Origin: Bactrocera neohumeralis
Lineage: Eukaryota > Arthropoda > Insecta > Diptera > Tephritidae
NCBI RefSeq assembly: GCF_024586455.1
Contig: NC_065922.1
Span: forward strand, 37,754,089-37,818,088
DNA length: 64,000 nucleotides
Direction of reading: 5' to 3'
In this document: one piece after another, positions 33,983 through 43,151 of the stretch
Position numbering within the stretch: the first letter of the stretch is position 1
How the letters are laid out: each line of letters starts with the position of its first letter
Position numbers and translations under genes: made by a program
Notes under the pieces: generated by a model
What the model saw: the letters and a program-made list of their open reading frames with translations, nothing else
Told to the model about the DNA's origin: nothing
Database searches by the model: none

Positions 33983-36900
33983 TCATTTGGACGATTCGTG
34001 ATCGTAGTATTTGGAACCGTTCGGCCGTAAGAAACAAGTCAGTCGGCGCTCACGACCGCATGAGCCAGACTCTAGACGGAAGACCTCACCGCTCGGGCAA
34101 GCGCTGGGTAACTGAAGGAAATTGCGATGTTTCGTACTCCACTCGCAGGTATAGTATTTGGTACAATCATTCTTATGGGCGAAGGTACCCTCCACTAAGC
34201 AGGTGAACGGTTTGTGGTGCTCAATAGAAGCTACTTCACCGCTGCTTTCATCACTGTTTTTACAATCGATTTCTGGATCACAATAGAGTGTGTTCCTATT
34301 GAATTTTTGTCCGCGGGGACACTTCAAATCATACTGCTTCATTTTACCGAAAAATTTGGCACAGTAGGCAAACTTTTTGCAACCGTCTTCACTTGGGAAG
34401 AAGCCTTCATAGGGGCATTTTAAGTGTTCTGGTGGTGGTTTTCTAGGTGTTGTGGGCGCTTTCGTAGTAACCGTGCTTGTGTGTTTAGGCGGTTGTTTTA
34501 CTGTGGTCCTAGGTGAGTTGGTTGTAACTGGCGCTGGTGTGGTAGACGACACATGGGGTGAGCTGGGTTTATCACTGGGTCTTGGTGGTACTTCACTGGT
34601 TTCTGGTTCTTTTGTTATAGCTGGACCTTGAGTAGTAGTGGTTTGCGATACTTCTGTGGTGCTGGCTTCAATACTTGTTGTGGTTGGTGCACCAGTGCTG
34701 CTGGGCGCGCCTGTCGTTTCAGGCTGTTCTGGAATTTCTGTGGAAGGGACTTCTGGTGCTTTTGTAATTTCACCATCATTTGTGGTAGCTACAGTTGTCT
34801 CATTTTCCTCGGGTGCTTCTGTGCTAACTGATACTTCCGGAGTGGTATTGTCTTCAGGTACTTCAGTAGTACTTGATGCCTCTGGAAGTTCAGTAGATTT
34901 TTCAGTAGTACTTGGTGCATCTGGAATATCAGTAGATTCTTTGGCTACAGTTGTCTCATTTCCCTCGGGTGCTTCTGTGCTATCTGATCCTTCCGTTGTG
35001 GTATTGTCTTCAGGTTCTTCAGTAGTACTTGGTGCCTCTGGGACTTCAGTAGGTTCAGTAGCTACAGTTGTCTCATTTCCCTCGGGTGCTTCTGTGCTAT
35101 CTGATCCTTCCGTTGTGGTATTGTCTTCAGGTTTTTCAGTAGTACTTGGTTCCGTTGGAACATCAGTAGATTCTGTAGCCACAGTTGTCTCATTTTCTTC
35201 GGGATCTTCTGTTGTGTTATTGTCTTCAGGTTCTTCAGTAGTACTTGGTTCTTCTGGAAGTTCATTAGACTCTGTAGTAGTACTTGGTTCCTCTGGAATA
35301 TCAGTAGATTCTGTAGCCACAGTTGTCTCATTTTCTTCGGGTTCTTCTGTCGTGGTATTATCTTCAGGCTCCTTAGTAGTACTTGGTGCCTCTGGAACTT
35401 CAGTAGATTCGGTAGTTACAGTTGTCTCATTTTCTTCGGGTGCCTCTGTGCTACCTGATCCTTCCGTTGTGGTATTATCTTCAGGTTCTTCAGTAGTACT
35501 TGGTTCCTCTGGAACATCAGTAGATTCTGTACCTACAGTTGTCTCATTTTCTTCGGGATCTTCTGTTGTGGTATTGTCTTCAGGTTCTTCAGTAGTACTT
35601 GGTTCTTCAGGAAGTTCATTAGACTCTGTAGTAGTACTTGGTTCCTCTGGAATATCAGTAGATTCTGTAGCCACAGTTGTCTCATTTTCTTCGGGTTCTT
35701 CTGTTGTGGTATTATCTTCAGGTTCTTCAGTAGTACTTGGTTCCGCTGGAACATCAGTAGATTCTGTACCTACAGTTGTCTCATTTTCTTCGGGCTCTTC
35801 TGTTGTGGTATTACCTTCAGGTTCTTCAGTAGTACTTGATTCCTCTGGAATATCAGTAGATTCTGTACCTACAGTTGTCTCATTTTCTTCGGGCTCTTCT
35901 GTTGTGGTATTACCTTCAGGTTCTTCTGTAGTACCTGGTTCCTCCGGAATAACAGTAGATTCTGTAGCCACAGTTGTCTCATTTTCTTCAGGCTCTTCTG
36001 TGCTACCTGATCCTTCCGTTGTGGTACTGTCTTCAGGTTCTTCAGTAGTACTTGGTTCTTCTGGAAGTTCATTAGATTCTGTAGTTACAGTTGTCTCATT
36101 TTCCTGGGGTGCTTCTGTGCTATCTGATCCTTCTGTTGTGGTATTGTCGGCAGGTTCTTCGGTACTGCTTGGTGCATCTGGAACATCGGTAGATTCTGTA
36201 ATTACAGTTGTCTCACTTTCCTCGGGTGCTTCTGTAGAACCTGATCCTTCTGTTGTGGTATTATCTTCAGGCTCCTCAGTAGTACTTGGTGCCTCTGGAA
36301 CATCAGTAGATTCTGTAGCTACAGTTGTCTCATTTTCTTCGGGCTCTTCTGTGCTACCTGATCCTTCCGTTGTGGTACTATCTTCAGGTTCTTCAGTAGT
36401 ACTTGGTTCTTCTGGAAGTTCATTAGATTCTGTAGTTACCGTTGTCTCTTTTTCCTCGGGTGCTTCTGTGCTACCTGATCCTTCTCTTGTAGTATTGTCT
36501 GCAGGGTCTTCAGTAGTGCTTGGTGCATCTGGAACATCGGTGGATTCTGTAATTACAGTTGTTTCATTTTCCTCGGGTGCTGCTGTAGTATCTGATCCTT
36601 CCGTTGTGGTCTTATCTCCGGTAACAGTTGTTTCTTCAGTAGTGCTTGGTGCATCTGGCACTGCAGTAGATTCTGGTGTTAAAGTTGTGACACTTGGAAT
36701 GGATGAAGTGCTTTCTGTTGGATCTTCGGTAACGATTGATTCTTCAGTAGTTCTTGTGGCTTGTGTAGTTTCTGTTGCTAACGTTGTTTCTTCTGTAACC
36801 GTAGTAGGTCCATCAGTAATGGTCGAATTCTCGTCAGGCTTATCCGTACTTGTCGACTCTTGAGTAGTGCGCGGTTCTTCAATTGTGGTACTTACTACTT

Positions 36901-37348
36901 CATTAGTGTAGGGTTGTACAGTGGTGGTAATTGGTTTTTCGGTGGGTTTTAGAGTTGTAGATACTGGTACATCTTGTGTGCTCGAAACAATGGGTACCTC
37001 CGAACTTGAAGGTTCTCCAGTTGTAACTGGCTCTCCACGTGTAGTACTTGTAGCTGCGGCAGTACTTGTTAAGGGCACTTCAGTAGTGCTTGTTGAGGAA
37101 ACTGTAGTATCGACAACGTTTGCTTGATCTTTTAAAACACAATTACTAGCGCTTTGACTGAAAACGTATCCATTTGAACAGGATAAATATTGAATCGCGT
37201 AAGAACCGTCATCATTCAAAGAGCAACTATAAAACGTTGGCATATTATCGATGAACGCAAAGTACCCGGATTGCGTGCATGGATTCTGAAGAATCCCGCC
37301 ATTAACGGCGGCAAGCGCCGCAATTATTGCAAATATTTGCAATTTCAT
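33983..37348 (-). CDS. Large secreted mucin-like peritrophin with CBM14 domains (1121 aa)
   Basis: Predicted secreted chitin-binding mucin from a single uninterrupted frame. The ATG at 37348-37346 opens a signal peptide (MKLQIFAIIAALAAVNG). Residues about 18-75 form an N-terminal CBM14-like domain with only four cysteines (NPCTQSG, PTFYSCSL, YLSCSNGYVF, SNCVLK). Residues about 80-940 are a Thr/Ser/Glu/Pro mucin region. Its centre is about 16 tandem units built on STTEEPEDNTTTE and EENETTVATESTDVPEEP, where DNTT and NETT are N-glycosylation sequons. A Pro/Thr/Lys hinge leads to two complete six-cysteine CBM14 domains near residues 978-1030 (KCPYEGFFP to DPEIDC) and 1044-1105 (FTCLVEGTF to RRLTC). 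The protein ends NGSKYYDHESSK. Its strand, four-cysteine N-domain and layout match the 27.7-kb gene, so the two are probably tandem duplicates. A role in peritrophic matrix or other chitinous lining is inferred. Confidence 0.92.
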   Translation of the reverse strand: MKLQIFAIIAALAAVNGGILQNPCTQSGYFAFIDNMPTFYSCSLNDDGSYAIQYLSCSNGYVFSQSASNCVLKDQANVVDTTVSSTSTTEVPLTSTAAATSTTRGEPVTTGEPSSSEVPIVSSTQDVPVSTTLKPTEKPITTTVQPYTNEVVSTTIEEPRTTQESTSTDKPDENSTITDGPTTVTEETTLATETTQATRTTEESIVTEDPTESTSSIPSVTTLTPESTAVPDAPSTTEETTVTGDKTTTEGSDTTAAPEENETTVITESTDVPDAPSTTEDPADNTTREGSGSTEAPEEKETTVTTESNELPEEPSTTEEPEDSTTTEGSGSTEEPEENETTVATESTDVPEAPSTTEEPEDNTTTEGSGSTEAPEESETTVITESTDVPDAPSSTEEPADNTTTEGSDSTEAPQENETTVTTESNELPEEPSTTEEPEDSTTTEGSGSTEEPEENETTVATESTVIPEEPGTTEEPEGNTTTEEPEENETTVGTESTDIPEESSTTEEPEGNTTTEEPEENETTVGTESTDVPAEPSTTEEPEDNTTTEEPEENETTVATESTDIPEEPSTTTESNELPEEPSTTEEPEDNTTTEDPEENETTVGTESTDVPEEPSTTEEPEDNTTTEGSGSTEAPEENETTVTTESTEVPEAPSTTKEPEDNTTTEEPEENETTVATESTDIPEEPSTTTESNELPEEPSTTEEPEDNNTTEDPEENETTVATESTDVPTEPSTTEKPEDNTTTEGSDSTEAPEGNETTVATEPTEVPEAPSTTEEPEDNTTTEGSDSTEAPEGNETTVAKESTDIPDAPSTTEKSTELPEASSTTEVPEDNTTPEVSVSTEAPEENETTVATTNDGEITKAPEVPSTEIPEQPETTGAPSSTGAPTTTSIEASTTEVSQTTTTQGPAITKEPETSEVPPRPSDKPSSPHVSSTTPAPVTTNSPRTTVKQPPKHTSTVTTKAPTTPRKPPPEHLKCPYEGFFPSEDGCKKFAYCAKFFGKMKQYDLKCPRGQKFNRNTLYCDPEIDCKNSDESSGEVASIEHHKPFTCLVEGTFAHKNDCTKYYTCEWSTKHRNFLQLPSACPSGEVFRLESGSCGRERRLTCFLRPNGSKYYDHESSK
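34780..36650 (-). repeat. Coding minisatellite: about 16 units of 99-117 bp
   Basis: Units of 33 or 39 codons differ by presence or absence of a GSGSTE/GSDSTE insert. Some units carry an extra TTTESNELPEEP module (three or four copies). Identity among central units is high. Confidence 0.9.
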
Positions 37349-37464
37349 CTCGTAAATATGTTTCGTTTATTATTTTATATATTTTTATAATTTTTATTCG
37401 TAAATTCTTTAATTTAACTAAGGATTTTAGATCCGTCTCGTTTAGTCGTTAAGAAGTAAGTAAC

Positions 37465-37495
37465 TGACGCTTGTATCTTACTAGTAGCTTTTATA
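37465..37495 (-). promoter_or_regulatory. Core promoter of the 34-37 kb peritrophin gene (TATA box plus TCAGTT initiator)
   Basis: On the minus strand TATAAAAG lies at 37495-37488. A perfect insect initiator TCAGTT lies at 37467-37462 with its A at 37465, 30 bp from the first T of the TATA box. This spacing is canonical and predicts a leader of about 116 nt. Confidence 0.8.
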
Positions 37496-37499
37496 TAAA

Positions 37500-37903
37500 A
37501 TGTATGAACATTAACCAAATCAAAATTTGTGATTACAACTCATTAACTGATAAAGCGGTATCACGATAAACTCATACACAATATATGCTCTGCGCCTTTG
37601 TACTGGTATTCTCCCACATACTGGTATTCTTTTATCAGGCAAAATTTTTAAAGCACCTGGAAATTTGCCAAGTGGTGGTGAGGAGAAAAAAAAATGAAAA
37701 TATGAAACTGAAGTTATTGCTTTTTAATTGCGCCAGTTCAGCCAGAATACGCTCTCTCTTTCCGTATTTATCTTTGGCTCTCAGCACAACACATTCGCAA
37801 TCTGGACAGCGCTTGAACAGAAGATAGCAGAGCTTTGAAATGCTTCCTAACAACGGGCATTTCGTCTGGGATATTAGATTACGTTTCTGATTAGAAATAT
37901 AAA
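37500..37903. other. Intergenic gap between two peritrophin genes
   Basis: It contains upstream DNA of the 34-37 kb gene. The small frames at 37585-37853 on both strands are not recognisable. Confidence 0.4.
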
Positions 37904-37909
37904 TTTATT
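37904..37909 (-). promoter_or_regulatory. Candidate poly(A) signal of the 38-39.7 kb peritrophin gene
   Basis: AATAAA on the minus strand, about 55 bp past the TAG at 37965-37963. Confidence 0.5.
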
Positions 37910-37962
37910 TTTAAACTTTTTTACTATAACAATATTTACTTAAATTTTATTAACTTCCTGTT

Positions 37963-39682
37963 CTAAGGCGTACAAACATTTTGTGCTGTTGAAAAACTCT
38001 GTCCATCTACGCACTTCATACCGACAGCCTTGTATTTATCCTTCTTGTTCACGCAAATGAAGTAATCGAAAAAACTTTCAGCCGCTGCCGCAAAGTTTCC
38101 CTCCTCTACACAATTGAACGGTGTCTCGTCCTCCAGCGAAATGCCCAGCAATTTAGCCTGTTCCTTTGCAGCTTTGGCCGCCTTCTTTAGTAACTCTTTT
38201 TCATATTTTTTACGTATTTTCTCCCGCAGCTTCGCTTCTTTCAGTTTGGCTTTCTCTTCGGCTTTCAACACCTTCACCTCCTCACGCACGCACTCCTCGT
38301 CGGGGGATTTACTCATATAGAGTTCGTAATTGAGCGGCAAGTCCTGCAAATTTGTCATATCTACGAAACATTTACCCAGTTCGTGTGTATAGATTTGACC
38401 ATTACCACATTGGATGTGATAAATGTGAAAAGCGTCAGTCAGCCGTGATGCCACACACCAATAGTAGGATGAATTGTCTTGTGGATCAGCAAATGTGCCT
38501 TCCTGTATGCAGCGCAATGCATCGGCGCATGGCGAGAGATCCCGCGAGCAACGCAGCAGTGCCGGGTTGTAAGCCTGGCCGGTAGGACAATCCGTTTGTG
38601 CTTTAATCAGCTGATTGGTGGCTGTGGGTTTGCAGCTGATAAAAGCGCGACAATTATTCTCTACAGAATATGTACCTGGTGCAGCACAAGGCGATTCCGT
38701 TACAGCAACCGGTGTGGTAGTTGTGGTGTCCGTATCTTCGGTATCCAATTCAGTAGTTTTTTGTTCCGTACTACTTTCCAGCGGTTCATTTGTAACATCG
38801 CTTTCGTCCTGCGTCGTGCTGACTTCCGGTTCCTCCAGTTCATTTGAAGTCGTTGGAAGCGTAGTTGAAATATCTTCATCCATTAATGTCGTAAACTCTG
38901 GTTGGGTTTCCGTTGAAACCAAGCCTTCTAATTGCTCCGCTGCCACTGTTGTAGTTATTATTTCATTTTCAATTACTTCAGCTACGGACTGAGAAGATTC
39001 CAAATTTTCTTTGATCGCAGCTTCGATTTCCGTTGCGAGAATTTTTGCTGCAGTTTCACCAATTTTATCTTTAAGTTCAGCTTCGATTTCGGAGTCGTTT
39101 GACTGAGAAATATCTGCACTAATTGCACCTTCAAGTTGCAATCTACTGCCGGAATCATTTGACTGAGAAATGTCCGCGTCAATGGATCCTTCAAGTTGAC
39201 CTTCGGAAGAAGAAAATTCTTGAGGGTGTGACGACTCTTCGCTAAGCGATTCTTTGGATTGCAATGTGGCTGAAATTGAGCTTTGATCTTCTATTTCAGC
39301 ATTGTTCGTGCCGCTTTCCTTCAATCTTAGTTTTTCAAGGTCGATGAGGTTATTGGCAGTACCATTTTTTGGCTGGCCTTCAGTTAGTGGTTCTTCTAGT
39401 ATATTTTGAACGGGTTTGACATTAATCCATAATAAGGTAACAGTAAGAAATAGATTTTTAAAATTACCTTCCACATCTTGTTTCAGATAAACCGTTGACT
39501 CCGTATCCTTGCCGTACTCGTCGCCAACCGGCAAAACTTCTTGTGCCAATGTCCTTTGTGTTGACAACTGCAATGTAAACTCAATATTTTAAAAATTCCA
39601 AACTTTAAAGTAGTGTCAGCAATCTTAAACAGACCAGTAGGAAGCTGCAGAGTACTAAGAACACCGTTATCACTCGCTTCAT
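37963..39682 (-). CDS. Secreted peritrophin-like protein with three CBM14 domains (predicted 526 aa, two introns)
   Basis: Proposed exons: 39682-39635, 39567-39468 and 39395-37963. Exon 1 supplies MKRVITVFLVLCSFLL, completing a signal peptide with LSTQRTLA from exon 2 (acceptor CAG at 39570-39568; the donor GTCTGT is weak). A second intron of 72 nt (39467-39396, GTAATT..CTAG) is in frame. Without splicing it would insert 23 mostly hydrophobic residues (FKNLFLTVTLLWIN). A Ser/Gln/Glu-rich then Thr-rich linker follows, then a six-cysteine CBM14 (SPCAAPGTYS to RDLSPC). A four-cysteine CBM14 (RCIQEGTFAD, SYYWCVA, IQCGNGQ, GKCFVD) comes next, then a Lys/Glu/Ala helix (EEKAKLKEAKLREKIRKKYE), then a final four-cysteine CBM14 (FNCVEEGNFA to NVCTP). 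The linker has little of the TTDAP or ENETT repeats of its neighbours, so it is a more distant member of the cluster. It probably binds chitin in an extracellular lining. Confidence 0.8.
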
Positions 39683-39745
39683 TTTATATATACTTGTATG
39701 AATTATTTGAGAAATGTTGCAATTCTGCCAGGCAGTTCGTTAGTT

Positions 39746-39781
39746 ACTGTTAGAAATGCTTGCAATGTAATGCAATTTATA
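39746..39781 (-). promoter_or_regulatory. Possible core promoter of the 38-39.7 kb peritrophin gene
   Basis: On the minus strand TATAAATT starts at 39781 and an AACAGTAA initiator-like site has its A near 39746. The spacing (35 bp) is slightly long. The TATATATAAA directly before the ATG cannot be the promoter TATA. Confidence 0.4.
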
Positions 39782-39782
39782 G

Positions 39783-40465
39783 CTACAGTTAACAGGGTAA
39801 GGTGGCTCGTGGCTTTGTGTCAGAATTTTGCGGTATGATGAAGTTTGTAACCACTTCCATTTTCTTATGATTTCACTGCTGATCCTTATGGATCAGATTG
39901 TGGAGATATTATTTTGCAACTTTCGACTATTTCTTGTTCCTTTAGAACATATTTCCTATATCACTGCATACATAAAAATTGCATCAACGACTTTTCCAAT
40001 TCAATCCGATACTTTTCGTTCTTATCTGCTGTCAGGACTAAACTACTCTCTTTTATCTTATTCGGAGTTAAAAATGTTAATCAGGAGCAGAAACTTAAAT
40101 ATGGAAATACGTAGACTTTTTGGAATTTGTAGATACTTTCTCGAATTTTTTGAAAAAATTTAAATATTTTTAATGCCAAGGTTTTGGTTTTTTAATTATT
40201 TTTCAATATATTAAAGCTTGGTTTGACCCTCAAAACCACCCGTGAGCTGTAATCGTGCAATTTGCCAAAAGATGGCGCAAGTTGATTATTATTCCTTTAT
40301 GTATGCCATTCCTTTGAAGCGTGAACAACAATATTTTTTGTACTCAAATGTGTCGAACTTTGAAAAAATGATTTTGCACCGAATTCTACTACTTTCAAAA
40401 GTCATCATATTTTGATGAAAGTTTTAGCTAAGCGAGCGTGTCAAAAGTAGTTGTCATGATTTAAA
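39783..40465. other. Non-coding stretch, nothing recognised
   Basis: The plus-strand frame at 39828-40163 (111 codons) is AT-driven and lacks domain features. Confidence 0.35.
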
Positions 40466-40870
40466 ATTGGTGATTTTGGCTTCGAAACCTTTAATAAGGA
40501 ATGCTACCGACAACAACTCATCAAATTGGGGCGAGCGATTGCTGAAAAACGCCAACGGAAAATGGATTTAGCGACTAGTCAAGAGGCAATAATTCTCCAT
40601 CAAAATCTTTTCGACCTCATGTTGCAAAACCGGTTAAAAACTGTTTGGAAAATAGCGGTTGAGAGATTTGCATAACTCAGAGATTTGTAGCGTAGACCTT
40701 GTCCCACCATATCTTCTGGTCGATGGAGAACTCATCGCTGAAATACGGTTCACATCAGAAGAGGGTATCAAGAATTGATTTGATTAATTTTTTGCCGTCA
40801 AGCCGGCATTATTCTTTTGGGATGGGATTCATAAATTGCCGAAAAAGTGGAAAAAGTATAGTTAAAATAT
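40466..40870 (+). mobile_element. Mariner transposase C-terminal relic (family C)
   Basis: The plus strand encodes FNKECYRQQLIKLGRAIAEK, matching the block that precedes the second catalytic aspartate. After frameshifts comes LFFWDGIHKLPKKWKKYS, the typical C-terminal block before the 3' end. The catalytic aspartate motifs between them are not recognisable. Related to the minus-strand relic at 21.56-22.3 kb. Confidence 0.75.
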
Positions 40871-40884
40871 AAGTTCACATTTGG

Positions 40885-41190
40885 CACATGGGGGGATCGA
40901 GAAGACTACAGGAAATGCCTAGAGCAAGGCACCAGGGAAAGAATGGAGTATCTCTTGTGCACTTGTCCCTAATTAATAAGACTACCCTATAAGCATCTGG
41001 GTGTCCACGGTATGATACACTTTGAGGACGTATTGATAGTGAGGCCGCAGACTTTATTAAAATTCACGTCAAGCGCAGGCCTTCTAAAGGATGACTACTC
41101 TTCAAGTACCTAGAAACATTTGGTATCGCAAAGTACCAAAACTGGACTATGCGTGGCTTACTGGCCAAGATTAACCTAACCTAAATTATA
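40885..41190 (+). mobile_element. 3' tail of a LOA/I-type LINE, ending AACCTAACCTAA
   Basis: The plus strand encodes RKCLEQGTRERMEYLLCTCP, then RLPYKHLGVHG. This is the cysteine-containing region just after the RNase H domain of LOA/R1/I-type LINEs. The element ends at about 41187 in AACCTAACCTAAA. The 57.2-58.4 kb copy ends the same way. Confidence 0.75.
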
Positions 41191-41570
41191 TTCAAAAAAT
41201 TAAAATAATATGGCGACTCTCTTTATGCTAGTTTTGACGAAACCTTATTGAGAAAAATTACGTTGGGCATAAAAATCCTAATTACATACCACGTGGAGAA
41301 TCACAAGCAGGCTGACTAGCTTTATTTACGCATATTTACATATATTACTATAAATATATGAATTTCATACAAATTAATCTTCTTATCTTTCGCAAATATG
41401 AAAACTATGTCACCTCAAGTGTCAACTCATTTATATTTGTGAATGGAGCTTCCTTTGCTGCACTCGTATGGAATTCGTAGTGTTTATCCCCACATATTGA
41501 CATAATACCTACATATATGAATACATATGTATAAGTACATATGTATATAGTACATATATTTGTGTGTATA
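41191..41570. other. Non-coding stretch with TATATG microsatellites
   Basis: ATATGTATA-type patches occur at about 41510-41570. Nothing else was recognised. Confidence 0.35.
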
Positions 41571-42142
41571 TTCTCAAGGCATAAATAACTGCCGTTTTAC
41601 GTCGAGTATTTGCAGGAGTTTTGATAATATTTTGCACTGGTTATAGGAACGTCTTTATACCTTAAACAGGATATTTTACGTTTGCCAGGAAGTCTGTAAC
41701 TTACAGAAGAAAACGTTAAAGATTCTTCAAAGTCGATTTGGTCATGTTCGTTAGTCTGTCTATATATAAGCGCACTAGTCCCTCAGTTTTGGATATAACG
41801 TTCTGGAAGTTTGCACTCGCCCTTTTCATCCCAAGAAGCTGCTGATTGGTTGGAACAACCGATATCGGACTACTATATGACAGCGCTGGCATAAAAACTG
41901 ACGGATCGAACTCAAGTCTTTCTATAAATAACTTTTTTTCTAATTGACGGGATATCTTCATGAAAACTGACACACATTATTATGCAAGGCAACGCCATAA
42001 TCTCCGAACACATCGTTGACATCGAACAGTTATGGCATATATTGCTGCCATAACAGCTGATCGATCAAAATCAAGATAAAGCAATGCAACTGTGAAGGGT
42101 ATTATATGTTAGCAGCCGAAGTTAACGCTTTTTTCTTGCTGC
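41571..42142 (+). repeat. DINE-like dispersed repeat
   Basis: It contains TTATACCTTAAACAGGATAT (cf. TATACCCTGAACAGGGTATA in the 48.9-kb copy), a GTTCGTTAGTCTGTCTATAT core, AGAAGCTGCTGATTGGTTGG and ACCGATATCGGACTACTATA. It ends GTGAAGGGTATTATATGTTA and GAAGTTAACGCTTTTTTCTTG. Block order matches the other copies, with divergence. Confidence 0.75.
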
Positions 42143-43151
42143 AATTTTCATTTGCTCGCTTTGAACTTGTTATTTGTGACTTAAGCAGTTAGTTAGTTGC
42201 TCGGTAGTATATTTACAATCTATTTACGTGCGTATTTTCAAAGTATTTACTTTGTTTTATATTTATGAAGGTGCATAAAGAATTGCAGATGCAGATGAAT
42301 CACTCGAACGCAAACAATAACAGGCATTTAGATTTCATCACAAATGCATATTTGTTTACTTAACTCTGAAGACCCTATATAAAACCTTGTGTATGTATGC
42401 AGCTTACCGACTTATTAAAATTTATGCAATCTTTTGTTTCCTGTGCTAAAGATTTTATCGTCAAATTTGAAAAATTTTCGTAGAATAACAGTTCCTGGAA
42501 TCACTTCCCCTGCTGATTATAATTTCCGTCTTCAAATCTTTTTCAATTATAAATCAGAAATACAATGCTCAAAATGTGCTTTATCATTTAAATCAAGTGA
42601 AAATGATAAGCATAAAATATATACATACATATAATTTATATATGTATGTTATGCACTTGAACAATTCGCAAATTTTAGGAGAGGTCAACACATAAACGAG
42701 TACAACTAAATTTGGTATTTGGGTTGGGCACCATATGTATATATGTATATGTATGTATGTACAAATAATAGCCTATAATATGCCAATCAAACAACTGGTT
42801 ATCTTGGCGGGGATTAGATAAGTATTTTTGCACGAAATTTGTTTTTAATTTCTTCACAATTATTTATTTCAAACACTTAAGAATATGAAGGGGACCAGAA
42901 GGTCTCCATCGCAAACAAAAACTCAAAGCGTAAGCTGGAAACTCACTTGTTGTATGACACTTCGCTTAACAAACTTTGAAAATTAAGGTTTCTGGAAAAG
43001 TACAGCAACCAATTTGACGTATAAATCAAATCGTGGAAGGAAGAGAAACCGGAAGACTTAAAGAGATCAAAACAGCATCATTTCTGACAGTGCTCATTTT
43101 TATCTCGGCAATGATGTTAAAAAATTTCTACTTCAGAACCCGCACGATATC
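42143..43151. other. Non-coding stretch, nothing recognised
   Basis: A TATGTA microsatellite lies near 42730-42765. No domain-like frame was found. Confidence 0.35.

Noticed and set aside
35062..36072. Gln/Leu/Asn-rich minus-strand frames (NFQKNQVLLKNLK repeats)
   Set aside because: A shifted reading of the same mucin repeats; no start context or domain.
34638..36863. 741-codon plus-strand frame as a gene
   Set aside because: It is the antisense shadow of the repeat-rich peritrophin; the minus frame has signal peptide, CBM14 domains and a perfect promoter.
39828..40163. 111-codon plus-strand frame as a membrane protein gene
   Set aside because: Hydrophobicity comes from T-rich codons; no promoter, splice signal or recognisable domain.
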